From Streptomyces sp. PCS3-D2 (GTDB lineage: Bacteria > Actinomycetota > Actinomycetes > Streptomycetales > Streptomycetaceae): a stretch of DNA of 64,000 bases. Of this stretch, positions 25,695-33,965 are shown piece after piece (position 1 is the first letter of the stretch; each line of letters starts with the position of its first letter). The notes beneath the pieces are model-generated. The model was not told the DNA's origin. It was given only the letters and a program-made list of their open reading frames with translations, and ran no database searches. The position numbers and the translations under genes are program-made. The stretch is taken from positions 6,373,501 to 6,437,500 of the forward strand of contig NZ_CP097800.1 of assembly GCF_000612545.2 (NCBI RefSeq), given 5' to 3'.

Positions 25695-26288
25695 ATGACG
25701 ACCGGCACTGGATCCCTGCGAACGGGCACCCCGACGGCTTCCCGTCGGCGCTCGCCCGCCCGAACCTTCCTCCCCCTGGCCATCGCCGCCTGGCTGATCC
25801 TGGAGATCTGGCTGCTCGGCATGGTCGCCGACGCGGCCGGCGGGCTGGCCGTGGCCGCACTGATCGCCGGCGGACTGGTCCTGGGCGCGGTGGTCATCAA
25901 GCGTGCCGGGCGACGGGCCTTCAAGAACCTGACGGACACCTTCCAGCAGGCCCAGCAGGGGCGGCAGCCCGCCCCGCAGCAGCCCGGCCGGGGCAATGGC
26001 CTGACGATGCTGGCGGGCCTGCTCCTCATGCTCCCGGGCCTGCTGTCGGACGTCGCGGGCCTGCTCCTGCTGCTCCCGCCCGTCCGGGCGTGGGCCGGTC
26101 GCAGGGCCACGCGTTCTCTGGAGCGGAAGATGGCCGCGGCACCTTCGGGCAGCTTCGGCGATGCCTTCCAGCAGGCCCGCATCCACTACCCCGACGGCAA
26201 GATCGTCCAGGGAGAGGTCGTCCGCGAGGACCGGCCGGGGGCGCCGGACGGCCCGGACACCACCTACCGCCCGCCGCTCACGCCGTAG
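25695..26288 (+). CDS. fxsA: FxsA family membrane protein
   Basis: A 197-residue cytoplasmic membrane protein of the FxsA family, known in E. coli for suppressing F-exclusion of phage T7. Helices are at about residues 27-70 (FLPLAIAAWLILEIWLLGM, then ALIAGGLVLGAVVI) and 100-130 (LTMLAGLLLMLPGLLSDVAGLLLLLPPV), with the conserved LPGLLSD loop. The C-terminal tail is hydrophilic and includes IHYPDGKIVQGEVVRED. ATG 25695 has no strong ribosome-binding site. It converges on rbpA across a perfect terminator. Confidence 0.85.
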   Translation: MTTGTGSLRTGTPTASRRRSPARTFLPLAIAAWLILEIWLLGMVADAAGGLAVAALIAGGLVLGAVVIKRAGRRAFKNLTDTFQQAQQGRQPAPQQPGRGNGLTMLAGLLLMLPGLLSDVAGLLLLLPPVRAWAGRRATRSLERKMAAAPSGSFGDAFQQARIHYPDGKIVQGEVVREDRPGAPDGPDTTYRPPLTP

Positions 26289-26300
26289 GCTCGCGATCAC

Positions 26301-26343
26301 GCCGAGGGGCCCCGCCACACACTGTGTGGCGGGGCCCCTCGGC
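26301..26343. terminator. Bidirectional hairpin terminator (fxsA / rbpA)
   Basis: A perfect 20-bp stem closes on a 3-nt loop, starting GCCGAGGGGCCCCGCC. It lies exactly between the convergent fxsA and rbpA genes, so it can act on both. The core GAGGGGCCCCGCC motif reappears in the terminator at 60963-60995. Confidence 0.92.
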
Positions 26344-26362
26344 TTGTGCGTTCGTCCGGCTG

Positions 26363-26737
26363 TCAGGCGGACTTGCGGCTGTCCCGCGGATGCACGGCAA
26401 TGTTCATGGCGCCGGAGCGCAGGACCGCCAGCCGTTCGGCCAGCACTTCCTCCAGCTCCTCGCGAGTGCGTCGCTCCATGAGCATGTCCCAGTGCGTTCG
26501 CGCAGGCTTGCCCTTCTTCTCTTCGGGCCCGTCCCCGTCCACGAGGAGTGCCATGGCGCCGCACGCCTTGCACTCCCACTCCGGCGGAATCTCTGCCTCA
26601 ACCGAGAACGGCATCTCAAATCGATGTCCGTTCTGGCATGCGTACTCCACCGCCTGGCGCGGGGCCAGATCGATGCCGCGGTCCGTCTCGTAGCTGGTAA
26701 CCACGAGGCGCGTACCGCGGAGAGCTCGCTCACTCAT
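26363..26737 (-). CDS. rbpA: RNA polymerase-binding protein RbpA
   Basis: A 124-residue actinobacterial transcription factor that binds RNA polymerase and the principal sigma factor, stabilises the holoenzyme and promotes open-complex formation. It shows SERALRGTRLV at the N terminus, the zinc ligands in YACQNGHRFEMPF and WECKACGAMAL, and the C-terminal sigma-interacting region KPARTHWDMLMERRTREELEEVLAERL. GGGAGG lies about 9 nt before ATG 26737. The upstream region contains a sigma-R-type promoter, matching the known oxidative-stress induction of rbpA in Streptomyces. Confidence 0.97.
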   Translation of the reverse strand: MSERALRGTRLVVTSYETDRGIDLAPRQAVEYACQNGHRFEMPFSVEAEIPPEWECKACGAMALLVDGDGPEEKKGKPARTHWDMLMERRTREELEEVLAERLAVLRSGAMNIAVHPRDSRKSA

Positions 26738-26798
26738 GAATCGTGCCTCCCGGGCTTGTCGCCCACAGGACAGGTGTCGCTGTCGTCGTCATCCGGTC

Positions 26799-26824
26799 AA
26801 CGTCCGGTCGGCGGTATAGATTCC
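26799..26824 (-). promoter_or_regulatory. Sigma-R-type promoter of rbpA
   Basis: On the minus strand GGAAT (26820-26824) and GTT (26799-26801) are separated by exactly 18 nt, matching the sigma-R consensus GGAAT-N18-GTT. The -10 element is about 60 nt upstream of the rbpA ATG. In S. coelicolor rbpA is a known sigma-R target, so this site is very likely functional in thiol/oxidative stress. Confidence 0.85.
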
Positions 26825-27050
26825 CGCTCCGGGTCGTGCGTCGCCCGTCGTACCGCCCCTTGTTGTACCCACCAGTGCCCGTTTTGTCACATCTGGCAGC
26901 AGATGTCACCCAACGTCTAGACTTCTTTGGCGTGCAGTAACGGTCCGCCTGGCAGGCCAAAGGCGTACACTACCGCCCCTTCGCCGCAACGTCTAAATCC
27001 GTTCGGAATTCGTTCGTGAATCCGGATCGGGCGCGGGCGGGAACCCGGTC

Positions 27051-28454
27051 TCAGATCCGCTCCGGAACAGGATTGCCCGCCGCCTCCACCGCGCGGCGCA
27101 CCGGCACTCGCGCCAGCAGCAGGAACCCCAGTGCGAAGAAGGCCACCAGCGAGATGATCGCGTCCCGGTAGCTGCCCGTCAGCTGGTACGTCAGACCGAA
27201 GACGAGCGGCCCCACCCAGCTCAGGCCGCGGTCGCTCATCTCGTACGCCGAGAAGTACTCGGCCTCCTTGCCCGCGGGCACCAAGTGCGAGAACAGCGAG
27301 CGCGACAGCGCCTGGCTGCCGCCCAGCACCAGGCCGATCATGGCGGCGAGGGCGAAGAACCACACCGGCGTCCGGGCGGGCAGGAAGTAGCCGACCCCCA
27401 GCGTCACCGTCCACGCCACCAGCGAACCCAGGATCGTCCGCTTGGCGCCGTAGATCCGGGCCAGTCGGCCCATGGCCAGCGCGCCGCCGACCGCCAGGAC
27501 CTGCACCAGCAGGACCGCCCCGATGAGGGTGCCCTGTTCCAGTTGCAGCTCCTCGGAGCCGTAGACGGAGGCCTGGGAGATCACCGTCTGCACGCCGTCG
27601 TTGTAGATCAGGTACGCCAGCAGGAACGACAGCGTCAGCGGATAGCGCCGCATGTCCTTGAACGTGGCCACCAGCTGCTTCCAGCCGCTGACGGCCGGTG
27701 CCGCTCCCGGCTCCCGGACCACGGCGCGGTCGCGCAGCCGACGCAGCGGGATCAGCGCGAAGGCGCCCCACCACAGTCCCGCGGAGGCCAGGCAGATCCG
27801 GATGGCCATGCCCTCCGAGACGCCGAAGGTGTCGTGGCCCAGATAGAGGGCCAGGTTCATGACGAGCATCACGGAGCCGGCGGTGTAGCCGAAGGCCCAG
27901 CCGCGCGAGGACACGGTGTCCCGCTCGTCCGGGGTGGAGATCTGCGGCAGGTAGGCGTTGTAGAGCACCATCGACACGGACAGCGACGCATTCGCCACGA
28001 TCAGCAGGAAGCCGCCGAGCAGGTACCGCTCGCCGCCCAGGAGGAACATCGCCGTCGTCGCCGCCGCCCCGGTGTACGCAGCCGCCGCCAGCAGCGGCTT
28101 CTTGCGGCCCGTCCGGTCTGCGACCGCGCCCGCGAGCGGCATCAGCAGGACGGCCAGGATCACCGACGCCGAGACCGAATAGGCGAAGAAGGATCCGGCC
28201 CGCACCGGTATGCCCAGCGGGTGCACGAAGCCCTCGGCGTCCGCGGCGGCCTTGGCCACCGAGGTGAGGTAGGGGCCGAGGAACACCGTCAGCACGCTCG
28301 CCGAGTACACCGAAACGGCGAAGTCGTAGAAGTACCAGCCGTGCTGCTCGCGCTTGCGTGCCGCCGCTGCGGCGGCCGTCCCGGCCGTGGCGGCTCTGCC
28401 GTCCTCCGCCCCGGATTCCGCTTCCTCGGTCCTGCTGCCGTTGTCCGCGCTCAC
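27051..28454 (-). CDS. MFS transporter, UMF1 (Atg22-like) family
   Basis: A 467-residue polytopic membrane protein with 12 predicted helices. The N-terminal REQHGWYFYDFAVSVYSA is the UMF1/Atg22 signature; AVADRTGRKKPLL is the usual MFS loop. Other conserved pieces are VLYNAYLPQI and LVAFFALGFLLL near the end. Acidic and Ala-rich residues precede the first helix. GTG 28454 has GAGGGGG about 8-9 nt upstream. The substrate is unknown; Atg22 relatives export amino acids from vacuoles. It probably shares a transcript with the phosphodiesterase gene upstream (68-nt gap). Confidence 0.88.
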   Translation of the reverse strand: MSADNGSRTEEAESGAEDGRAATAGTAAAAAARKREQHGWYFYDFAVSVYSASVLTVFLGPYLTSVAKAAADAEGFVHPLGIPVRAGSFFAYSVSASVILAVLLMPLAGAVADRTGRKKPLLAAAAYTGAAATTAMFLLGGERYLLGGFLLIVANASLSVSMVLYNAYLPQISTPDERDTVSSRGWAFGYTAGSVMLVMNLALYLGHDTFGVSEGMAIRICLASAGLWWGAFALIPLRRLRDRAVVREPGAAPAVSGWKQLVATFKDMRRYPLTLSFLLAYLIYNDGVQTVISQASVYGSEELQLEQGTLIGAVLLVQVLAVGGALAMGRLARIYGAKRTILGSLVAWTVTLGVGYFLPARTPVWFFALAAMIGLVLGGSQALSRSLFSHLVPAGKEAEYFSAYEMSDRGLSWVGPLVFGLTYQLTGSYRDAIISLVAFFALGFLLLARVPVRRAVEAAGNPVPERI

Positions 28455-28521
28455 TCGGTGTCCCCCTCGGTGGTCCCGTACCGCGACGGCCGCCGGATCC
28501 GCCGCGGCGGCCGAGGGCGGG

Positions 28522-29292
28522 TCAGGCCCAGGCGCCGCGCCGGTCCAGCACCGTGCGCAACATGTCGATGTGGTCGGTCATGATGCCATCGACACCCAGG
28601 TCGAGGAGAGCCTCCATACGTTCCGGTTCGTTCACGGTCCACACGTGGACCTGCAGGCCCCGCTCGTGCGCGGTCCGGACGAAGCGCCGGTCCACCACCC
28701 GGATGCCCGCCTGGGTCTCCGGAACCTGGGCGGCCACCGCCCCGACGCGCAGCGCCGCCGGGATCGCGTACGAGCGCAGCCGCAGCCCGACCACCCCGCG
28801 CACGCCGTACGAGGTCGCCAGCCGTGGACCGGCGATCCTCTGGGCGCGGGCCACCCGGCTCTCCGAGAAGGAGCCCACGCAGACCCGGTCCCAGACCCCG
28901 GCGCGCGCGATCAGGTTGACCAGCGGGTGCAGTGCCGACTCGGCCTTGACGTCGATGTTCCAGCGCGCGTCCGGGAACTCCTCCAGCAGCTCCTCGAAGA
29001 GCGGCAGCGGCTCGGTGCCCCCCACCCGGGCCGTGCGCACCCGCTTCCAGGGCAGCTCGGCGATCCGGCCGCGGCCGTCGGTGACCCGGTCCAGCGTGGA
29101 GTCGTGGAAGGCGACGAGCTTGCCGTCGGCCGTGGCGTGCACATCGGTCTCGAAGTACCGGTAGCCCGCCCCGGCGGCCCGGCGGAACGCCGCGGCGGTG
29201 TTCTCCAGCCCGTCCGCGGCACCTCCCCGGTGTGCGAAGGGGATCGGAGCCGGGTGGTCCAGATACGGATGGCGAAGGCGTACGTGCGTCAC
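28522..29292 (-). CDS. glpQ: Glycerophosphodiester phosphodiesterase
   Basis: A 256-residue cytoplasmic GDPD of the TIM-barrel type that hydrolyses glycerophosphodiesters to glycerol 3-phosphate and an alcohol. Catalytic motif pieces are AHRGGAADGLENT (His-Arg then the metal-binding Glu), ETDVHATADGKLVAFHD, and late VHVWTVNEPERMEALLDLGVDGIMTDH. GTG 29292 follows GGGGGA at about 9 nt; longer upstream frames lack support. No signal peptide, so the enzyme is internal. The symbol is by family analogy only. Confidence 0.88.
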   Translation of the reverse strand: MTHVRLRHPYLDHPAPIPFAHRGGAADGLENTAAAFRRAAGAGYRYFETDVHATADGKLVAFHDSTLDRVTDGRGRIAELPWKRVRTARVGGTEPLPLFEELLEEFPDARWNIDVKAESALHPLVNLIARAGVWDRVCVGSFSESRVARAQRIAGPRLATSYGVRGVVGLRLRSYAIPAALRVGAVAAQVPETQAGIRVVDRRFVRTAHERGLQVHVWTVNEPERMEALLDLGVDGIMTDHIDMLRTVLDRRGAWA

Positions 29293-29451
29293 GGCGGCAG
29301 TATCCCCCGCGGCGGCCGGGAGCGGTGGTACGCGTGGTGAACGGGACAGGGCCCTGGTGCAGGTGGACTGACTCGTGGCACGCTGTGCCCCGGAGAGCAA
29401 TCCAATCCAGGCCTCTACCGAGGCCAATCGGACGAAAGTGGACCGCACGCC

Positions 29452-30954
29452 ATGGCCGAATGGACCTCAGCGGTCGGTGCCGCCCAGCTGGCCCGCCTCA
29501 TCACCTCGCAGCAGGAGCGGAACTCCGTGCCGGGCGCCCGCAAGCCGCCCGCCTACCGCACGCTCGCCGACGGGGTCCGGCTGCTCGTTCTGGAGGGCCG
29601 GGTCCCGGTCGCCGCCCGGCTCCCCGCCGAGCGCGAGCTCGCCGCCGCCCTCTCCCTCAGCCGTACCACCGTCGCCGCCGCGTACGAGGCGCTGCGCGGG
29701 GAGGGCTTCCTCGAATCCCGCCGCGGCGCGGGCAGCTGGACGTCCGTCCCCGCGGGCAATCCACTGCCCGCCCGGGGGCTCGAACCGCTGCCGCCCGAGT
29801 CCCTCGGCTCGATGATCGACCTCGGCTGTGCCGCCCTCCCCGCCCCCGAACCGTGGCTGACCCGGGCCGTCCAGGGCGCCCTGGAGGAGTTGCCCCCGTA
29901 CGCGCACACGCACGGCGACTATCCGGCGGGCCTCCCGGCGCTGCGCCGGATGCTCGCCGACCGCTACACCGAGCAGGGCATCCCCACCATGCCCGAGCAG
30001 ATCATGGTGACCACCGGGGCGATGGGAGCCATCGACGCCATCTGCAGCCTCTTCGCGGGCCGCGGCGAGCGGATCGCCGTCGAGTCGCCCTCCTACGCCA
30101 ACATCCTCCAGCTGATGCGCGCCGCCGGGGCCCGGCTCGTACCGGTCGCCATGGGCGACGGGCTGACGGGCTGGGACATGGACGTCTGGCGCCAGGTCCT
30201 GCGCGACTCGGCGCCGCGCCTCGCCTACGTCGTGGCCGACTTCCACAACCCCACCGGAGCCCTGGCCTCCGAGGAGCAGCGCCGCGCGATGGTCGCGGCG
30301 GCCCGCTCCGCGGGAACCGTCCTCGTCGCCGACGAGACCATGCTCGAACTCCAGCTGGAGCCGGATCTGGAGATGCCCCGCCCGGTCTGCGCCTTCGACC
30401 CGGCCGGCAGCACCGTGATCACCGTGGGCTCCGCCAGCAAGGCCTTCTGGGCGGGCATGCGGATCGGCTGGGTCCGTGCGGCTCCCGACGTGGTCCGCAG
30501 CCTGGTCGCGGCCCGCGCCTACGCCGACCTGGGCACGCCGGTGCTGGAGCAGCTCGCGGTGAACTGGCTGATGCGGACCGGCGGCTGGCAGCAGGCGGTG
30601 GAGATCCGCCGGCAGCAGGCCAGGGAGAACCGCGACGCACTGGTCGCGGCGGTCCGGCGGGAGCTCCCGGGCTGGGAGTTCGAGGTCCCGGCCGGCGGCC
30701 TGACCCTGTGGGCCCGCGCCGGCGGCCTGTCCGGCTCCCGCCTGGCCGAGGTGGGTGAGCGGGTCGGGGTGCGGGTCCCCTCGGGCCCGCGGTTCGGTGT
30801 GGACGGCGCCTTCGAGGGCTACGTCCGCCTGCCCTTCACCGTCGGCGGGCCGGTGGCCGAGGAGGCCGCCGGCCGCCTGGCGGCGGCAGCGAGCCTGGTC
30901 GGCAACGGCGCGGGCGACAGCGGAGCCGAACCTCCGCGCACCTTCGTGGCGTAG
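29452..30954 (+). CDS. MocR/PdxR-type PLP-dependent transcriptional regulator
   Basis: A 500-residue fusion of a GntR winged helix (about residues 20-95: RLPAERELAAALSLSRTTVAAAYEALRGEGFLESRRGAG) to a fold-type I aminotransferase-like domain. PLP-site elements are visible: YVVADFHNPTGAL, VLVADETMLEL, and the lysine in GSASKAFWAGMRIGWVR, so the cofactor Lys is retained. MocR regulators commonly control vitamin B6 or amino-acid genes. It is transcribed away from the phosphodiesterase gene; targets are not obvious here. Confidence 0.9.
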   Translation: MAEWTSAVGAAQLARLITSQQERNSVPGARKPPAYRTLADGVRLLVLEGRVPVAARLPAERELAAALSLSRTTVAAAYEALRGEGFLESRRGAGSWTSVPAGNPLPARGLEPLPPESLGSMIDLGCAALPAPEPWLTRAVQGALEELPPYAHTHGDYPAGLPALRRMLADRYTEQGIPTMPEQIMVTTGAMGAIDAICSLFAGRGERIAVESPSYANILQLMRAAGARLVPVAMGDGLTGWDMDVWRQVLRDSAPRLAYVVADFHNPTGALASEEQRRAMVAAARSAGTVLVADETMLELQLEPDLEMPRPVCAFDPAGSTVITVGSASKAFWAGMRIGWVRAAPDVVRSLVAARAYADLGTPVLEQLAVNWLMRTGGWQQAVEIRRQQARENRDALVAAVRRELPGWEFEVPAGGLTLWARAGGLSGSRLAEVGERVGVRVPSGPRFGVDGAFEGYVRLPFTVGGPVAEEAAGRLAAAASLVGNGAGDSGAEPPRTFVA

Positions 30955-31086
30955 CCCGGCGAGGGGCCGCGCGGTGACCCCGTCACGGCATGGGCAGGAG
31001 CGCGTCCGGCGCCCGGTCCAGCCCCGCAGGCCGGGCGCCGGCGGTCCGGGGCCGCGCCGCCGTCCCGCCCCGGACGGTGCCCCCGG

Positions 31087-32661
31087 TCACGGCCGTTCCG
31101 GCACGTCGAGGGCCGCCGCGCCCACGGCCTTGGCCAGGGCCGGCCCCGGCCCCGGCTGCCGCTCCGGCAGGAGTTCCAGCACGGCCTGCCGGTGCGCCGG
31201 ATGCGCGGCCTCGTCGTAGGGGTCCGGGGTCGCCGGGACCTGGAGGCGGTGCACCGGACCCGTACCGAGCCGCGCGTACCCGCGCCCGGGCGGGACCAGG
31301 GTCGTGGGCGTGGTGTGCGGCGGCAGCCCCAGGACGTCGGAGATCTGCTGGATCGCGGCGGGCCCGAGCACGATCCGGGCACGCGTGTGCTGCCACACGG
31401 AGTCGTGGAGCAGCTCCAGGTGGTCGAACTGCTCGGCCACGACCACCGTGACGTGGGCGGGCCGCCCGTGCCGCAGCGGCACCTGGAGGTGCGTCATGGG
31501 GTCCGGCCCGCCCTCGGCCACCGCGAGGTGCGCGAGCACGCTCGGCTGGTCCAGCAGGATCCACAGCGGGCGCCGGGTGTCCTCCGGTGCCGGCCGTCCG
31601 GCCTCGCGGGCCCGGTGGATGGCGATGAGGCGGCGTTCGGTCTCCTGTGCGGCCCACTCCAGGGTGGCCACCGCGCCCACCGGTCCGCACTCCACGGCGA
31701 GGACGCCGCCGCGGCCGGACAGGCACGCGTACTCGCCGCTGCCGCCGCCGTCGACGACCAGGAGGTCGCCGCCGTGCCGCAGGGCCTGCAGGGCGAGCGA
31801 CCGGAGCAGGGTGGAGGTGCCGCTGCCGGGCTGGCCGACGGCGAGCAGGTGGGGTTCGGTGGAGCGAGGGCCGGTACGCCAGATGACCGGCGGCACGTCG
31901 CGGGGCTCGTCGCCGTCCACGACGGGCAGCGTCCGCTGCACGTTGCCGGCATCGGTGAAGCCGAGCACGCTCTCGCCGGGGGAGCTGACGAACGGCTGGG
32001 CGGCGATGCCCGTGGGCAGCGCGGCCAGCACGCTCACGTCGAGCTGGTTGCCCTCCTCGTCCCAGTCGAAGAGGTACTCCCGTCCGCGCCCGGACTTGGC
32101 GTGCAGCAGCGCCTCGATCCTGGCCCGCGAGGCGGCCTCGCCGTCGGTGAAGTAGGCCGGGTAGCGGATGTGGAGCCGGGTCAGCCGACCTGCCTGGTCG
32201 AACTCGTAGCCGCTGAAGGCCTTGTCCCACTCCCCGCCGTGGGAGAAGAGCGGACTGGGGTCCTCCGGGATGGAGAAGTAGGGCACGAGGGCCTCGTAGA
32301 GGGAGCCGAGCCGTTCGGCCTCGGCATCGCTCGGCCCGGTCTTCACCGGGGTGCGGTCGCGCCCGTGCCAGGCCGCCGTCGCCATGAGGGTGATCAGGGC
32401 GAGGAGCGGGCCGTAGGGGACGAGTGCGACCACCAGGACGCAGGCCGCGCCGAGGAACAGCGCGGGACCGCGCTTGTCCTTGGGGGTCTCGGACCATCGG
32501 CGCCGTCCGGCCGCGGCCAGGACGCGCAGGCCGCGTCCGATGACGAGGAGGGGATGGAGGACGTCCGTGGCGCTGTCGGCGGCCGTGCGAGCGATGTCGC
32601 GGCCCCGGACCAGCGAAGCGGTGCCGCTGCTGAGAATGCGGGGGAGTGGGCGCCGGGCCAC
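31087..32661 (-). CDS. sffA: SpoIIIE/FtsK-like sporulation protein SffA
   Basis: A 524-residue protein, N-terminally membrane-anchored (ALFLGAACVLVVALV and GPLLALITLMATAAW, about residues 48-85), with a C-terminal P-loop NTPase domain like FtsK/SpoIIIE. The pairing with a 64-residue small membrane protein (smeA) just upstream matches the Streptomyces smeA-sffA operon, which acts at sporulation septa in chromosome segregation. Oddly, the Walker A region reads GQPGSGTSTLL, with Thr in place of the invariant Lys, and the Walker B region reads PLWILLDQP, with Gln instead of Glu. ATP hydrolysis may thus be lost. GTG 32661 follows AGGAGA. Confidence 0.88.
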   Translation of the reverse strand: MARRPLPRILSSGTASLVRGRDIARTAADSATDVLHPLLVIGRGLRVLAAAGRRRWSETPKDKRGPALFLGAACVLVVALVPYGPLLALITLMATAAWHGRDRTPVKTGPSDAEAERLGSLYEALVPYFSIPEDPSPLFSHGGEWDKAFSGYEFDQAGRLTRLHIRYPAYFTDGEAASRARIEALLHAKSGRGREYLFDWDEEGNQLDVSVLAALPTGIAAQPFVSSPGESVLGFTDAGNVQRTLPVVDGDEPRDVPPVIWRTGPRSTEPHLLAVGQPGSGTSTLLRSLALQALRHGGDLLVVDGGGSGEYACLSGRGGVLAVECGPVGAVATLEWAAQETERRLIAIHRAREAGRPAPEDTRRPLWILLDQPSVLAHLAVAEGGPDPMTHLQVPLRHGRPAHVTVVVAEQFDHLELLHDSVWQHTRARIVLGPAAIQQISDVLGLPPHTTPTTLVPPGRGYARLGTGPVHRLQVPATPDPYDEAAHPAHRQAVLELLPERQPGPGPALAKAVGAAALDVPERP

Positions 32662-32730
32662 GGGCGTCTCCTGGAGTTCCGGTCGTGAGCGGTGTTACGG
32701 GTGGGGCTGGGGTGCCTGCTCGGGGGGCGG

Positions 32731-32925
32731 CTAGAGCTTGATCCCGCCGAGCAGGCTCGCAAGGCTCGCGGTGCTCGCCGTGATGCTCGGGGCGATGGCG
32801 GAGCCGGCGAGGAAGAAGCCGAAGAGCGAGCAGACGAAAGCGTGCGTCAGCTTCATCCCGTCCTTCTTGAAGAACAGGAAGCAGATGATGCCGAGCAGGA
32901 CCACGCCTGAAATGGACAGGACCAT
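32731..32925 (-). CDS. smeA: Small sporulation membrane protein SmeA
   Basis: A 64-residue protein with two membrane helices: VLSISGVVLLGIICFLFF and AFVCSLFGFFLAGSAIAPSI, joined by KKDGMKLTH. In S. coelicolor SmeA is known as a small membrane protein that localises SffA to sporulation septa. Length, topology and its position 69 nt before the sffA start all agree. CAGGAGA precedes ATG 32925. I did not resolve the developmental promoter, though the 300 nt upstream is non-coding. Confidence 0.85.
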   Translation of the reverse strand: MVLSISGVVLLGIICFLFFKKDGMKLTHAFVCSLFGFFLAGSAIAPSITASTASLASLLGGIKL

Positions 32926-33227
32926 GAGGAGTTCTCCTGGTTGGTGGGGACAGTCACCATCAGTTGTTCCAGGCTCACAGGAAGTATCAATGCGAAAAAA
33001 GGTGCATACGGGTGAATGAGGAGGTTTTTCACTTGACCGGCTCAGCCCGGCTGGCGCGTCCGCCGGACCGGGGTTCGGGGTGATCCACGCTGCGGACCGG
33101 CCCGGACCCGCGCAGGTCGGGGCGCTACTCTGGCCGTTCACCCGTACGGACGTAGCGCCGTGCGCCCCCCTGCCCGCGAGGCCCGGGGAAGCTTCATGCC
33201 AGCAGCGAGTGAAAGGCGGTACGCGCG

Positions 33228-33644
33228 ATGAGCGAGCACACCGAAGGCGCCTCCCCGGAGGGCCCCGACGAGGACGTCATCGAGCTGGCGACCAAGATCT
33301 TCGATCTCGCCCGCCAGGGGGAGAGCGCGCGGCTCGCCGCGTACCTCGACGCCGGGGTCCCGGCGAACCTCACCAACGACCGCGGCGACACCCTCGTCAT
33401 GCTCGCGGCCTACCACGGCCACGCCGACACCGTCACGGCCCTGCTGGCCCGCGGCGCCGAGGCGGACCGGGCCAACGACCGCGGCCAGACCCCGCTCGCC
33501 GGCGCGGTCTTCAAGGGCGAGGAGTCGGTGATCCGCGCACTGCTCGCCGGCGGGGCCGATCCGAACGCGGGAACCCCCTCCGCGGTGGACACCGCGCGCA
33601 TGTTCGCCAAGGCCGACCTGCTGGAACTCTTCGGAGCCGAGTAG
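33228..33644 (+). CDS. Ankyrin-repeat protein
   Basis: A 138-residue soluble protein made mainly of three to four ankyrin repeats. Repeat signatures include GVPANLTNDRGDTLVMLAAY, ADRANDRGQTPLAGAVFKG and DPNAGTPSAVDTARMFA; an acidic N terminus (EGASPEGPDEDVIELATKIF) precedes them. ATG 33228 has a weak AAAGGCGG upstream. Such small ankyrin proteins are common in Streptomyces and likely act as protein-binding modules. Partner not known; it is divergently placed relative to smeA. Confidence 0.9.
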   Translation: MSEHTEGASPEGPDEDVIELATKIFDLARQGESARLAAYLDAGVPANLTNDRGDTLVMLAAYHGHADTVTALLARGAEADRANDRGQTPLAGAVFKGEESVIRALLAGGADPNAGTPSAVDTARMFAKADLLELFGAE

Positions 33645-33856
33645 TCCGCTTTTTGCCTTGCCACGACCGGTGTGCAGCTCACAGGTTGGTCACAGCAGCC
33701 GTAAATGTGGTCGCGGTGCACAAACCGGCTGGGTCATCATGGCGTCGGATTCGATTCGCGGGCACGGGGGACGGGCAGACGGCCAGGACACGAAAGGTGC
33801 CCCGGCCCGGTCCGGCCACCCCTTGGTCACGAACCACCGACGAGAGTGAGAAGGCA

Positions 33857-33919
33857 ATGGTCTACATCGAGCGGAACAAGACGGCGGACGTCCTCACATG
33901 CTGTTACGCGGCCCTGTGA
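33857..33919 (+). CDS. 20-residue ORF upstream of the HEAT-repeat gene
   Basis: ATG 33857 follows AGAAGG at about 4 nt and opens a 20-codon frame reading MVYIERNKTADV then LTCCYAAL, with adjacent cysteines near the end. Its stop is 46 nt before the HEAT-repeat start. It may be a leader peptide affecting the downstream gene, a small secreted or processed peptide, or chance. Good ribosome-binding site, short spacing to the next gene and a non-repetitive peptide argue for translation; nothing identifies a function. Confidence 0.4.
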   Translation: MVYIERNKTADVLTCCYAAL

Positions 33920-33965
33920 CTCCCGATTCCCGGTTGCGTCCCCAGCTTGATTTGAGGCCATTCCC

